Shown: positions 23,757 to 33,509, numbered from the stretch's first letter. The stretch: DNA of 64,000 bases from Nocardioides albus (GCF_014648255.1 NZ_BMQT01000003.1:248001-312000); one strand, 5' to 3'. The notes: generated from the letters alone by a model not told the origin. Made by a program: numbers and translations.

Positions 23757-24641
23757 ATGACCACCGACCAGACCCTCGAGTCCACCGAGGCCACCGAGGC
23801 AGCCACCGCGGCCGCCTCGGGCGCCTCCGCCACCGAGCGGTTCGCCGCCGACAAGTCGCCCTTCGACGCCGTCAAGGACACCCCGCCGGAGCGCGTCGAC
23901 ACGCTGGCCAAGCGCGTGCTCAACGCCGTCTACGACACCATCCGCGAGGAGAAGGTCAGCTACGACGAGTACAACGCGCTCAAGGCATGGCTGATCCAGG
24001 TCGGCCAGGACGGCGAATGGCCGCTCTTCCTCGACGTCTGGGTCGAGCACGAGGTCGAGAAGGTCGCCACCGAGCACCGCGAGGGCAACAAGGGCACCAT
24101 CGAAGGGCCCTACTACGTCCCCGACGCCCCGGAGCAGGGTGCGAACGGCACCATCCCGATGCGCGACGGCGAGGCCGGCACCCCGCTGACCTGGACCGGC
24201 ACGATCACCTCCACCGACGGCACCCCGCTCGACGGCGCCAAGGTCGAGCTGTGGCACGCCGACGCCGACGGCTTCTACTCGCAGTTCGCGCCCGGCATCC
24301 CGGAGTGGAACCTGCGCGGCAGCTTCACCGTCGGGGCCGACGGCGCCTTCGAGATCCACACGATCCAGCCGGCGCCCTACCAGATCCCGACCGACGGCTC
24401 CTGCGGCAAGCTCATCGCCGCCGCCGGCTGGCACGCCTGGCGTCCGGCGCACCTGCACGTCAAGGTGTCGGCCCCGGGCCACGAGCTGCTCACCGCCCAG
24501 CTCTACTTCCCCGGTGACGAGCACAACGACGACGACATCGCCTCGGCGGTCAAGCCCGAGCTGGTGCTCGCGCCCGTGGCCAACGGGGACGGCTCGGTGA
24601 GCGTCGACTACGGCTTCGTGCTCGACCCGGCTCGCGGCTGA
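23757..24641 (+). CDS. catA: Catechol 1,2-dioxygenase
   Basis: 294 residues. The intradiol Fe(III) ligands are visible at the family spacing: Tyr174 (DGFYSQF), Tyr208 (PYQIP), His232 and His234 (AHLHVKV). It opens catechol to cis,cis-muconate. The N-terminal 30 residues are Ala/Thr/Glu-rich and variable. An acacgagaggac ribosome binding site precedes the ATG. It lies between catB and catC, and its stop overlaps the catC start by one base. Confidence 0.95.
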   Translation: MTTDQTLESTEATEAATAAASGASATERFAADKSPFDAVKDTPPERVDTLAKRVLNAVYDTIREEKVSYDEYNALKAWLIQVGQDGEWPLFLDVWVEHEVEKVATEHREGNKGTIEGPYYVPDAPEQGANGTIPMRDGEAGTPLTWTGTITSTDGTPLDGAKVELWHADADGFYSQFAPGIPEWNLRGSFTVGADGAFEIHTIQPAPYQIPTDGSCGKLIAAAGWHAWRPAHLHVKVSAPGHELLTAQLYFPGDEHNDDDIASAVKPELVLAPVANGDGSVSVDYGFVLDPARG

Positions 24642-24919
24642 TGCTCTACCACGTACGCATGGACGTCCGGATCCCGCACGACCTGGATCCGGACGTCCGC
24701 GACGACACGATCGCCCGCGAGAAGGCCTACGCCCAGGAGCTCCAGCGCGCCGGCAAGTGGCCGCACCTGTGGCGCATCGCCGGGGAGTACGCCAACTTCT
24801 CGGTCTTCGACGTCGAGTCCCACGACGAGCTCCACCAGCTCCTCTCCGGCCTGCCGCTGTTCCCCTACATGGACGTGCAGGTCACCCCGCTGGCCAAGCA
24901 CCCGTCCAAGGTGGACTGA
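24641..24919 (+). CDS. catC: Muconolactone delta-isomerase
   Basis: 92 residues, the standard length of this small decameric enzyme. MLYHVRMDVRIPHDLDP, REKAYAQELQ and GKWPHLWRIAGEYANFSVFD are family signatures. It converts muconolactone to 3-oxoadipate enol-lactone. It is translationally coupled to catA. Confidence 0.94.
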   Translation: MLYHVRMDVRIPHDLDPDVRDDTIAREKAYAQELQRAGKWPHLWRIAGEYANFSVFDVESHDELHQLLSGLPLFPYMDVQVTPLAKHPSKVD

Positions 24920-24989
24920 GCCCAGAGTGAGCCCGGACTGGCCCACCTCGTGCGCTCGACCTGCAAGGATGGGCGTACGAGGTGATGAG

Positions 24990-25697
24990 ATGTCGATGAT
25001 CGACTTTGCGGCGCCCGCGGGGCCGGCGCCGGGCTACCATTCGGTGCCCGAAGGCGACGGACCCTGGCCCGGCGTCGTGGTCGTGCAGGACGTCTTCGGG
25101 ATGACCGCGGACATCAAGCGGATCAGCGACCGCTTCGCGGCCAACGGGTATCTGACGCTGACACCGGCTCTCTACCGGGGCCGGAAGCCCGGGTGCGTCG
25201 TCAGCACGATGAAGTCCCTGGTGACCGGTCAGGGAACCGCCGTCGACGACCTGATCGCGGCTCGCGACCACCTCGCTGCGGACCCCCGCTGCACCGGCAA
25301 GGTCGGCGTCGTCGGCTTCTGCATGGGTGGCGGCTTCAGCCTGCTGCTGGCCCCGCGCGGCATCTTCGACGCTGCCGCCCCGAACTACGGCCAACTGCCC
25401 AAGAACCTGTCCGCGTTGAGCGCGTCGTGCCCGATGGTGGCGAGCTACGGCGGCAAGGACCGCACCTTGCCCGGCGCCGCCGACAAGATCGAGGCGGCGC
25501 TGGCCAAGGGCGAGGTGCCTCGCGACGTCAAGGTCTACCCGGAGGCCGGACACAGCTTCATGAACAACTGGGACCTTCCCGGACCGGTGAGCCTCTTGGA
25601 ACGTGTGGTCGGCTTCAATTACTCGGAGCCCGAGGCGGAGGACGCCTGGCGGCGCATCCTCGACTTCTTCGCCGAGCACCTCGGGTCACCCGCCTGA
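24990..25697 (+). CDS. Dienelactone hydrolase family protein
   Basis: 235 residues with an alpha/beta fold and the dienelactone-hydrolase triad: nucleophile Cys111 (GFCMGGG), Asp157 (GGKD) and His188 (AGHSF). The start at 24990 was chosen over a GTG at 24927 because it follows a purine-rich site and gives the family N-terminus. It lies 70 bp after catC on the same strand. It could hydrolyse an enol-lactone or a chlorinated dienelactone, or be unrelated. It overlaps the convergent MMPL gene by 12 nt. Confidence 0.82.
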   Translation: MSMIDFAAPAGPAPGYHSVPEGDGPWPGVVVVQDVFGMTADIKRISDRFAANGYLTLTPALYRGRKPGCVVSTMKSLVTGQGTAVDDLIAARDHLAADPRCTGKVGVVGFCMGGGFSLLLAPRGIFDAAAPNYGQLPKNLSALSASCPMVASYGGKDRTLPGAADKIEAALAKGEVPRDVKVYPEAGHSFMNNWDLPGPVSLLERVVGFNYSEPEAEDAWRRILDFFAEHLGSPA

Positions 25698-27746
25698 CGG
25701 CTCCTGACGACGGCGGGCGATCGCTGCGGGCCACCAGATCCTGTCGCCCACCAACGCGAAGACAGCAGGCACGACCACGGTGCGGACGAGGAAGGTGTCG
25801 AGCAGGATGCCCAAGCCCACGATCAGGCCCACCTGGGTCAACGTGATCAGGGGCAGCACACCGAGCACCGCGAAGACCGAAGCGAGCACGATGCCGGCGC
25901 TGGTGATGACGCCGCCGGTCAGCCCGACCGCCATGACCATCGCATCGACGGTGTTGTGCTCGGCGGTCTCCTCCCGGGCGCGCAGAACGAGGAACACCGT
26001 GTAGTCGATGCCGAGTGCCACCAGGAACAAGAAGGCGTAGAGCGGTGTGCTGACGTCGAGCGCCGGGAACCCGAAGACATGGGTGCTCATCCAGGCGCCC
26101 AGTCCGAGAGCCGACAAGGTGGCGATGACGCTGATGGTGACGAGCACCAGCGGGGTCACGATCGACCGCAGCACGACGAAGAGCACCAGCAGCACGACCA
26201 GCAGGATCAACGGCACGATGACCTTGAGATCACGTACTGCGCCGTTTCGGCTGTCCAGATCTTGGGCCACGCTGCCACCGACCAGCGCACCGGTCCTGTC
26301 CAGCTCGCTGCGCATCGTCTCGATCGTCTCGATGCTCTCCGCGGTCGCGGGCGCGTCCTCCAGCGTCGCGGTGATCTTCACCAGGTCGCCGCTCTCGCCG
26401 GAGGGACGAGCACTGTCGACCCCGTCGATCTGGTTCACCGTCGCGAGAACCTCCTCGGCCTCGTTGGCCGGCACCACGATCGTCACGGGATCGGCAGCGC
26501 CGGGCGGGAAGTGCTTCGAGAGCGTCTCCAGACCGTCGACGGACTCGGCGTCGACGCGGAACTGATCGGTCTGCGACAGGCCCACCTTGACGCCCAGAAG
26601 CCCCGAAGCGAGTACGCCGAGGATCACCGCGGCCGCAGCCAGCACCACTGCGGGACGGCTCACCACGGCACGAGCGATCCGGAACCAGACACCGTCGCGC
26701 GACTTCTCGTCCTCACCGTTGCGCGGGATGAAGGGCCAGAAGAGGCCGCGGCCGAACAACGACAGGGCGGCGGGCAGCGCGAAGAGGGCGAACAGCAGAG
26801 CGATCAGCAGGCCGATGGCAGCCGAGACACCTAGCGCCCGGGTGTTGGGGGCGACGCTGAGCGTCAGCACCAGCAGCGCGAGCACGACCGTGACGTTGCT
26901 GGCCACGATCGCCTCGGTGGATCCGCGCACCGCGGCGGCGAGCGCATCGCGGTGATGCGCGTGCCGGCGGAGCTCCTCGCGATAGCGCGAGACCATCAGG
27001 AGCGCGTAGTTCGTGCCTGCGCCGAAGACCAGCACGCTGGTGATCCCCGACGTCGACCCGTCCAGACCGCTGCCGGTCCAGTCCGCGACGATCTGGGTGG
27101 CCACCGACGCGGTGCGATCAGCCACCGCGATCACCGTCAGCGGGACGAGCCACAGCACCGGCGAGCGGTAGGTCAGGATCAGCAGCAGGGCGACGACCCC
27201 GGCTGTCACGAGGAGCAGTCGCAGGTCCGCACCCTCGAACGCCGAGGAGATGTCCGCGGCGAAGGCGGCGCCACCGGTGAGCTGGACCGTGAGGCCGTCG
27301 GGCCGGTCCTCGTCCGCCGCCTCGCGCAGCTCGTCGACGAGCTCGGTGAGATCGAGTCCGGTCACGTCGGCATCGACGTCGATGGCGACGATCAGCGCTT
27401 CTCCGTCAGCAGCCGGGATCGGTGGCGAGACCTCGTTGCCGGTGATCTCGGCCCAACGCCGCGACACCTCGGCGACCCACTCCCGGTCCTCTGCGGTCAG
27501 CCCACCCGTACGCTCGACCACCGCGACGGCGGGCAGCACGTCGCCACCCGGGAAGCTCTGCTGCAGCTCTGCCACCTGCGCGGACTCGGCATCCGCCGGC
27601 AGCGGGTCGGGGGCCGAGCTCGCGGACCCCAACGACGACCCCACGGCCATCACCGAGCCGGCCAGGAGCACCGCGATCACCAGGACCACCCACGCCGTGG
27701 CCTTCCTCGTGGTGACTCGCGCGAGACGTTCTATCGCAGACCGCAT
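25686..27746 (-). CDS. MMPL/RND-family membrane transporter
   Basis: 686 residues with the two-half MMPL layout: one N-terminal helix, an extracytoplasmic domain, five helices, a second extracytoplasmic domain (about 385-510), and a final helix group. FGAGTNYALLMVSRYREEL and the second-half GIDYTVFLVLRAREE are the family's conserved loops. It would export a lipid or other hydrophobic compound. It follows the photolyase/cfa cluster on the same strand after a 73-bp gap, so co-transcription is possible. Confidence 0.85.
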   Translation of the reverse strand: MRSAIERLARVTTRKATAWVVLVIAVLLAGSVMAVGSSLGSASSAPDPLPADAESAQVAELQQSFPGGDVLPAVAVVERTGGLTAEDREWVAEVSRRWAEITGNEVSPPIPAADGEALIVAIDVDADVTGLDLTELVDELREAADEDRPDGLTVQLTGGAAFAADISSAFEGADLRLLLVTAGVVALLLILTYRSPVLWLVPLTVIAVADRTASVATQIVADWTGSGLDGSTSGITSVLVFGAGTNYALLMVSRYREELRRHAHHRDALAAAVRGSTEAIVASNVTVVLALLVLTLSVAPNTRALGVSAAIGLLIALLFALFALPAALSLFGRGLFWPFIPRNGEDEKSRDGVWFRIARAVVSRPAVVLAAAAVILGVLASGLLGVKVGLSQTDQFRVDAESVDGLETLSKHFPPGAADPVTIVVPANEAEEVLATVNQIDGVDSARPSGESGDLVKITATLEDAPATAESIETIETMRSELDRTGALVGGSVAQDLDSRNGAVRDLKVIVPLILLVVLLVLFVVLRSIVTPLVLVTISVIATLSALGLGAWMSTHVFGFPALDVSTPLYAFLFLVALGIDYTVFLVLRAREETAEHNTVDAMVMAVGLTGGVITSAGIVLASVFAVLGVLPLITLTQVGLIVGLGILLDTFLVRTVVVPAVFALVGDRIWWPAAIARRRQEPSGG

Positions 27747-27819
27747 GTTCGGGCCTTTCCAGTTGTCGTGTTGTGTAGTCGGGCGAAAGGGGATCGCGGG
27801 GCCTGTCGGAGCATCGGCC

Positions 27820-28836
27820 CTACGGCCCGCCCACGCCGGCAGCCGCCGCCACCCATCTCCACAGCCCGTCGGTCTCGCCGGGACCGGGACGGGTCGATGA
27901 CCGGTAGCTCGTCGGACGCTGCCGCCGGTCGTGCCAGAAGGTGCCGGACGGCGGGACGGGGTCGGTGGCCGCGAGCCACACCGCCGTGTCCGCTCCTTCC
28001 TGAGCCGTCCGCAGCAGCGGACGGCTCAGCGTACGGAATCCGGGGAGCGATCGGGCCAGACCCGGTGTGTCCGCCCAGCCGGGGTGCATGACGTAGGTGG
28101 AGAGCCGGTCCGAGGACCAGCGCCTGTCCAGGACCGGGGTCAGCTCCACCTGCATCCGCTTGGACCTGGCATATGCCACCGCACCCCGGTAGCTGCCATG
28201 CCGGAACTCCGGGTCGTCCACCGGCAGCGGCTGGGTGTACATCCCGCCCGAGGCGACGAAGACCACCCGGGCGCCGTGCTCCGAGCGCCGCAGCGCCGGC
28301 AGCAGGCGCTCGGTCAGCCGGATCGGGCCGAGCACGTGGGTGGCTACGGTCAGCTCGTGACCGTCGACCGAATCGGTCCGCTCCGAGGGCATGACCCCGG
28401 CGTTGTGCACGAGCACGTCGAGAGTCGTGGTGCCACCGTCGCGGGAGCAGAGGTCGTCGGCGAACGCATCGACCGCGGACAGGTCCGAGACGTCGCAGCG
28501 CTCGACCCGAAGATCGGCGGTCAGACCCTCGTCACGCAGCTGCCGTTCGATCCGGGCGACCGCCGCCGCGGCGCGCTCGGGTGAGCGCACGAGGACGTGC
28601 ACGCGGGCGCCGAGCCGAGCCAGGCCGAGCACGGTGGCCTCACCCAGGCCGCTACCACCACCGGTGACCAGGGCCGTCCGCCCTGCCAAGGCTCCAGGTC
28701 GCGGGTCGGCCGCGTCCCAGCGGCGGCGACGGATCGCAAAGCCGAGGCGGGAGTACCCGAGCACGACCGTCCGGTCGAGCACTCGGTCCAGACCCTGGTC
28801 CGCCTCGTCCTCGGTAGCCGTGCGCGACGGAGTCAT
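27820..28836 (-). CDS. SDR-family oxidoreductase in the light-response cluster
   Basis: 338 residues. TGGGSGLGEA (NAD(P) motif), HNAGVMP and the Tyr-x3-Lys pair in YARSK are present; an N-terminal extension of about 50 residues precedes the Rossmann fold. The ATG at 28836 overlaps the photolyase stop by 4 nt. SDR genes of this kind occur beside phr, cfa and DUF1365 genes in other bacteria; the substrate is unknown. Confidence 0.85.
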   Translation of the reverse strand: MTPSRTATEDEADQGLDRVLDRTVVLGYSRLGFAIRRRRWDAADPRPGALAGRTALVTGGGSGLGEATVLGLARLGARVHVLVRSPERAAAAVARIERQLRDEGLTADLRVERCDVSDLSAVDAFADDLCSRDGGTTTLDVLVHNAGVMPSERTDSVDGHELTVATHVLGPIRLTERLLPALRRSEHGARVVFVASGGMYTQPLPVDDPEFRHGSYRGAVAYARSKRMQVELTPVLDRRWSSDRLSTYVMHPGWADTPGLARSLPGFRTLSRPLLRTAQEGADTAVWLAATDPVPPSGTFWHDRRQRPTSYRSSTRPGPGETDGLWRWVAAAAGVGGP

Positions 28837-30173
28837 AGGGTCGAATCCTTCAGCTCGGTCATCCGGGCCAGCGCCTCGTGACGCTCCTCGGCATGGTCGA
28901 CGATGCGACCAGGGTAGCCGTTGGCCGACCCGTCGGGATGGAGCCACGGCTCGTGCGCCGCCGCGCCGGGAAGGTGGCGAAGCTCGGGCACCCAGCGGCG
29001 GACATAGTCCCCCTCCGGGTCGAACCGAAGCCCTTGGACGACCGGGTTGAACACCCGGAAGTACGGTGCCGCGTCGGTGCCGGTCCCGGTCACCCACTGC
29101 CACCCGTGACTGTTCGAGGCGATGTCTCCGTCGAGGAGATGATCGAGGAAGTGCCGGGCTCCCACCGGCCACCACATGTGCAGATCCTTGACCAGGAAGC
29201 TCGCCACGACCATCCGTACGCGGTTGTGCATCCAGCCTTCGGCGAGCAGCTGGCGCATGCCCGCGTCGACGAACGGGTAGCCCGTGGTGCCGGACTTCCA
29301 GGCCGCCAGCAACGCGGGATCCTCGTCGTACTGCAGGCCTCGCAGCCCGCCGCGCAGGTCACGCCAGGCCGACCCGGGGTCGTGCCAGAGCACGTCGGCG
29401 TAGAACTCGCGCCAGGCCAGCTCGGCGACGAAGCGCTCCACGTCAGCACCGGTGGCATCGGTGCTGCGCGTGTCCAGATCCGCCAGGAGCGTACGCGGGT
29501 GGATCTCGCCATACTTCAACGCGGTCGAGATGCGGCTGGTCCGATCGAGGTCGGGTCGGTCCCGGGCCGAGGCATAGCCGGCCAGGCCTTCGGCGCAGAA
29601 GTCCTCCCAGCGGTGGAGCGCCGCGCGCTCACCGGCCTCTCGGTCAGGATGGGAAGGCAGCGGCTCCGAATCGAGCTTCCTCCTCCACTCGACCCGAGGT
29701 TCACCGGCCGGCGCCCGCCACCCGTGCTCTCGCCAGGCCCGCAGGAAGGGGGTGAAGACGCTGTAGGGGGCTCCGGCCGAGTTCCGGATCCTGCCCGGGG
29801 TCACCACGTACGGGCTGCCGGTGCCGACCAGAGCGACGTCATCCGCCGCCAGACGCTGCTCCACGGCTGCGTCGCGGCGGCGGCCGTAGGGGGTGGTCTC
29901 GGTCGAGACATGCACCCGCTCAGCCCCGGCCTCGGCGGCGACCTGGGCCACCACCTCCGCGGGGTCGCCCTCACGGATGACCAGGGCCCCGTCCGTCTCC
30001 TCGCGCAGCGCCGCGAGCGAGGCGAGGAGGCGCTCCCATCTCGGTCCGGGGCGGGCGAGGCGCGGGTCGAGCACGAACAGCGGCACCACCTGTCCCTCGC
30101 CGGCGGCGGCCTGGAGCGCAGGATGGTCTCCCAGCCGCAGGTCTCGGCGGAACCACAGCAGTGATGTCGTCAT
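28833..30173 (-). CDS. phrB: Deoxyribodipyrimidine photolyase
   Basis: 446 residues. The N-terminal antenna domain starts LLWFRRDLRLGDHPAL; the C-terminal FAD domain has TSRISTALKYGEIHPRTL, WREFYADVLW, and the MHNRVRMVVASFLVKDL and HGWQWVTGTGTDAAPYFRVF signatures. It repairs UV-induced cyclobutane dimers with blue light. It is coupled by 4-nt overlaps to both neighbours. The longer open frame upstream runs through the fatty-acid synthase gene and is not used. Confidence 0.94.
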   Translation of the reverse strand: MTTSLLWFRRDLRLGDHPALQAAAGEGQVVPLFVLDPRLARPGPRWERLLASLAALREETDGALVIREGDPAEVVAQVAAEAGAERVHVSTETTPYGRRRDAAVEQRLAADDVALVGTGSPYVVTPGRIRNSAGAPYSVFTPFLRAWREHGWRAPAGEPRVEWRRKLDSEPLPSHPDREAGERAALHRWEDFCAEGLAGYASARDRPDLDRTSRISTALKYGEIHPRTLLADLDTRSTDATGADVERFVAELAWREFYADVLWHDPGSAWRDLRGGLRGLQYDEDPALLAAWKSGTTGYPFVDAGMRQLLAEGWMHNRVRMVVASFLVKDLHMWWPVGARHFLDHLLDGDIASNSHGWQWVTGTGTDAAPYFRVFNPVVQGLRFDPEGDYVRRWVPELRHLPGAAAHEPWLHPDGSANGYPGRIVDHAEERHEALARMTELKDSTL

Positions 30174-31438
30174 GGCATGTTCCGTCGGTCGGCTTCCAGG
30201 CGGATCTGGGCGACGTCGAGGACCCCGGCCCGGAACCCCGCCTCGCAGTAGGCCAGGTAGAACTCCCAGGTGCGGCGGAACTCCTCGCCGAAGGTGTCCG
30301 ATCGAATCGTCGGCCAGGCAGCCAGGAAGGCCGAGCGCCAGCGACGTAGCGTCTCGGCGTAGTCGGCACCGAACGTGTCGGTGCGGGTCACCGCCAGGCC
30401 GACCCGGCCGGCATGCTCGGAGATGGCGGTGGCGGACGGGATCAGCCCGCCCGGGAAGATGTGCTTCTGGATCCAGCCATAGGAGCGACGGGTCGCCAGG
30501 TAGCGCTGGTGCGGCATCAGGATCGACTGCAGGGCGATGGCCCCGCCGGGGCGGACCAGGCGGGACAGGGTGGCGAAGTATTGCGGCCAGTAACGCTCGC
30601 CGACCGCCTCGATCATCTCGACGCTGACCACGGCATCGAAGGTGCCGACCACATGCCGGTAGTCCTGGACGAGCACCTCGACCCTGTCGGTGAACCCGGC
30701 CTCCTCCACCCGCTTCCTGGCCATCGCCGCCTGCTCCACCGACAGCGTCACGGTGGTGACCTGCGCGCCACGTCGCGCCGCCTCGATCGCGAGGGTCCCC
30801 CACCCCGTACCGATCTCGAGCAGGTCGTCACCGACGCCCACGCCCGCCAGGTCGAGCACAGCGTCGACCTTGCGCAGCTGCGCCTCCTGGAGGTCCTGCA
30901 CGACAACCGGACGTGTGCGGTCGAACATCGCGGAGCTGTAGCTGAGGCTGGGGTCGAGGAACGCGGCGAACATGTCGTTCCCCAGGTCGTAGTGGGCGGA
31001 GATGTTCTCCTGGGTGTCCTCCACCGCCCCGCGCTGGTCCGCAGGGATCGGCTGGTCGACCAGGCCGCGCAGCCGCAGCATCCAGGCGGGGAGCAGACCG
31101 GAGAGGCGTTCCGCGTACGGAGTGAGCGCATCCGCGAGGTCGGTGCCGTCTGCGGCGTCCCAGTCTCCAGCCGTGTACGCCTCGCCGATGCCGATCTTCG
31201 GGTTCGCCGCGACGCGGCTGTAGAGGGACTCCGGACGCCGCAGCACGATGCCCGGCCTTCCAGCGGCGGGAGATCCGCCACGGCGGTTGAGCAGACTTCC
31301 GTCCGGGAGCGCGACGTCGACGGGGACCCGTCGGGTCGCCAGGCGCAGGATCTGCTTGGCGACGCCTGGTTTCAGGCTCCTGGTCGGCATCGGCGCCCGG
31401 TGCACCGGCCGGTCGAGCGTCGTGGGTTCGGCACTCAT
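30170..31438 (-). CDS. cfa: Cyclopropane-fatty-acyl-phospholipid synthase family methyltransferase
   Basis: 422 residues. The SAM-binding motif is LLEIGTGWGTLAIEAARRGA; HYDLGNDMFAAFLDPSLSYS and the C-terminal RTWEFYLAYCEAGFR are typical of CFA synthases. It methylates unsaturated acyl chains in membrane lipids. AAGGAGG precedes the ATG at 31438. Close relatives in light/singlet-oxygen regulons can act on other lipid methylations, for example furan fatty acid routes. Confidence 0.9.
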   Translation of the reverse strand: MSAEPTTLDRPVHRAPMPTRSLKPGVAKQILRLATRRVPVDVALPDGSLLNRRGGSPAAGRPGIVLRRPESLYSRVAANPKIGIGEAYTAGDWDAADGTDLADALTPYAERLSGLLPAWMLRLRGLVDQPIPADQRGAVEDTQENISAHYDLGNDMFAAFLDPSLSYSSAMFDRTRPVVVQDLQEAQLRKVDAVLDLAGVGVGDDLLEIGTGWGTLAIEAARRGAQVTTVTLSVEQAAMARKRVEEAGFTDRVEVLVQDYRHVVGTFDAVVSVEMIEAVGERYWPQYFATLSRLVRPGGAIALQSILMPHQRYLATRRSYGWIQKHIFPGGLIPSATAISEHAGRVGLAVTRTDTFGADYAETLRRWRSAFLAAWPTIRSDTFGEEFRRTWEFYLAYCEAGFRAGVLDVAQIRLEADRRNMP

Positions 31439-32190
31439 GATGTGGCCTCCTTCGGTGGGGCAGGGCGGGGAAAGACGGGCAACCTGCGCAACCACAGCCG
31501 GATCCCCTGGAACCGGATGAGCGCGCTGACCCGATGGGGCATCAGCAGGTGGGTGAGACTCACCCGGAGCAACGCGCGGCGCGTCGCCGGCTCGGGGGTG
31601 CCTCGAGTGGTCGCCGTCAGCACCCGAACGCCTTCGCGGTCGAGCCCGACGGTCACCGAGACCTCAGTCGGGTCGAGCCGCAGCCGGATCTCGTAGCTGC
31701 CGGACAGGTCGTTGAAGGGCGAGACGTAGAAGGCCTTGTCGATACGGGCCTGCCCGCGGTCGTCGATGTCTAGCAGATAGGCGTGGCGGCCACCGTAGGT
31801 GTTGTGCACCTCGAAGACGACCGCGCGTAGCGCACCGTCGCACGACTGCACCCAGAAGACCGTGAGCGGGTCGAAGACATGGCCCAGGACCCGGGCGTTC
31901 GCCAGCATCAGCACTCGATCGGTCGGCGAGAGAAAGACGTCCCTAGCGGCCAGGAACACGCCGAGATCGCCGCGGATCCCCTGCCCCGATGCGCCTGCGT
32001 CGAGGTGGTCGTCGGCACGGAATCCCGCCAGCGGACGCAGCCAGAGCGGGAGATGCGGCAGGTCGTCGACGTCCACGAGCCACTGGTAGCTGCGGTGCCG
32101 GAACGCGTGCCGTAGCGGCATCTCTCGGGTGTGGCTGACATGACCGACGACAAGTGCCGGGATCTCCGGACAGACCGGCCCGGTGCTCAC
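31435..32190 (-). CDS. DUF1365 family protein
   Basis: 251 residues from a GTG at 32190 that overlaps the upstream stop in a GTGA. HTREMPLRHAFRHRSYQWLVD, NARVLGHVFDPLTVFW and FYVSPFND are hallmarks of DUF1365. The biochemical role is unknown; the family regularly lies between an FAD amine oxidase-like gene and a cfa-like gene, as here. The upstream part of the open frame is low-complexity shadow of the preceding gene. Confidence 0.88.
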   Translation of the reverse strand: MSTGPVCPEIPALVVGHVSHTREMPLRHAFRHRSYQWLVDVDDLPHLPLWLRPLAGFRADDHLDAGASGQGIRGDLGVFLAARDVFLSPTDRVLMLANARVLGHVFDPLTVFWVQSCDGALRAVVFEVHNTYGGRHAYLLDIDDRGQARIDKAFYVSPFNDLSGSYEIRLRLDPTEVSVTVGLDREGVRVLTATTRGTPEPATRRALLRVSLTHLLMPHRVSALIRFQGIRLWLRRLPVFPRPAPPKEATS

Positions 32191-33458
32191 CAGGTCGCTC
32201 CGAACGACTCCGCCGCCTCTACCCCGGAACGGCAGCCGTCCTCGTGGAAACCCCAGCCGAGGTGGGCACCGGCGAAGGCCAGCCTGGGACCACCGGCAGT
32301 ACGCAGCCGCGCCGCCGCCGCGACCGCCTCGGTGGTGAAGACGGGGTGCTCGTAGGTCATCCGTGCGGTGACCGTGGCCGGGTCCACGTGCTCGGTGGCG
32401 TTGAGGGTCACCACGTGCTCGTCGCGGTCGTCGAGGCCCTGGAGGCGGTTCATCCAGTAGCTGACGACCACCTTGTCGGCGCCGCCACCACAGGAGGCGA
32501 GGCGGTAGTTCCACGATGCCCGGGCACGGGGCAAGGCCGGCAGCAGGGTGGCATCGCGGTGCAGCCAGGTCTCGTTCCGCGAGTATCCGATGGCGGCCAG
32601 ATCCGCCTTCTCCTCAGGTGTCGCGTCCACCAGGAGCTGCAGGGCCTGATCGGCGTGAGTCGCCACCACCACACGGTCGAAGCGCCTGACCCCGGCCGCG
32701 CTGCGCACCTCGACGCCGTCCGCGTGCCGCTCCACAGCGGTCACGGGCTCGCCGACGCGGACCTCGTCGAGCCGCTCGGCGAGCCTGTCCACATAGGCAC
32801 GAGAGCCGCCCACGACCGTCCGCCACGTAGGCGACCCGGTGACCTGGAGCATCCCGTGGTGATCGAGGAAGGCGAAGAGGTGCCGAGCGGGGTAGCCGCG
32901 GGCGTCCTCGTCGCCGCACGACCAGACGCAGGAGACCAGCGGCACGGCGAAGTGCTGGATGAAGTAGTCGCTGAAGCCGCCTTCGACCAGGAACTCTCCC
33001 CACGTCAGGTCGCTGTCGGTCTCGAGCAGGCGGCGAGCCTTGCGGTGGAAGCGCGGCACCTGCGCCAGCATGCGGAGGAAGCGCGGGTCACCGAGACGTT
33101 TCGGCTCGGCCAGGATGCCGCCGAGACCCCGGCCCCCGGCGTACGCCAGACCGCAGTCGTCACAGACGATGCTCATGCTCATCTCGGTCGGCCGGGTCTC
33201 GACGCCGAGCTCAGCGAAGAGACGGAGCAGGTTCGGATAGGTGCGCTCGTTCATCACGATGAAGCCGCTGTCGACGCGGAGAACGGCCCCGGGCTCGGTC
33301 GAGACCTCGTGGGTGTGCGCGTGACCGCCGAGCCTCTGGTCGGCTTCGAAGAGCGTGACGTCGTGGGTGCGCCCGAGAAGGTGGGCGGCGGTCAGTCCGG
33401 AGACCCCGCCCCCGATCACCGCGACCGTCGGCCGTGGAGTGGTGGCCGCTCGGCTCAT
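32187..33458 (-). CDS. FAD-dependent amine oxidase-like protein
   Basis: 423 residues. VAVIGGGVSGLTAAHLLGRT is the FAD Rossmann motif and LFEADQRLGGHAHTHEV follows, as in NAD(P)-binding/flavin amine oxidases of phr-cfa clusters. It is the first gene of the minus-strand operon; gaggga precedes the ATG. The substrate is unknown, probably a membrane fatty acid intermediate given its constant partners DUF1365 and CFA synthase. Confidence 0.88.
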   Translation of the reverse strand: MSRAATTPRPTVAVIGGGVSGLTAAHLLGRTHDVTLFEADQRLGGHAHTHEVSTEPGAVLRVDSGFIVMNERTYPNLLRLFAELGVETRPTEMSMSIVCDDCGLAYAGGRGLGGILAEPKRLGDPRFLRMLAQVPRFHRKARRLLETDSDLTWGEFLVEGGFSDYFIQHFAVPLVSCVWSCGDEDARGYPARHLFAFLDHHGMLQVTGSPTWRTVVGGSRAYVDRLAERLDEVRVGEPVTAVERHADGVEVRSAAGVRRFDRVVVATHADQALQLLVDATPEEKADLAAIGYSRNETWLHRDATLLPALPRARASWNYRLASCGGGADKVVVSYWMNRLQGLDDRDEHVVTLNATEHVDPATVTARMTYEHPVFTTEAVAAAARLRTAGGPRLAFAGAHLGWGFHEDGCRSGVEAAESFGATW

Positions 33459-33509
33459 GAGATCTCCCTCGTCAAGCAGCGGCGTGCTGCTGGCTAGTTC
33501 CAGAGATCG

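Noticed and set aside
28833..30803. Photolyase extended to 656 residues
   Set aside because: The upstream part is antisense-free but out of frame within the cfa gene, and the photolyase N-terminus is at 30173.
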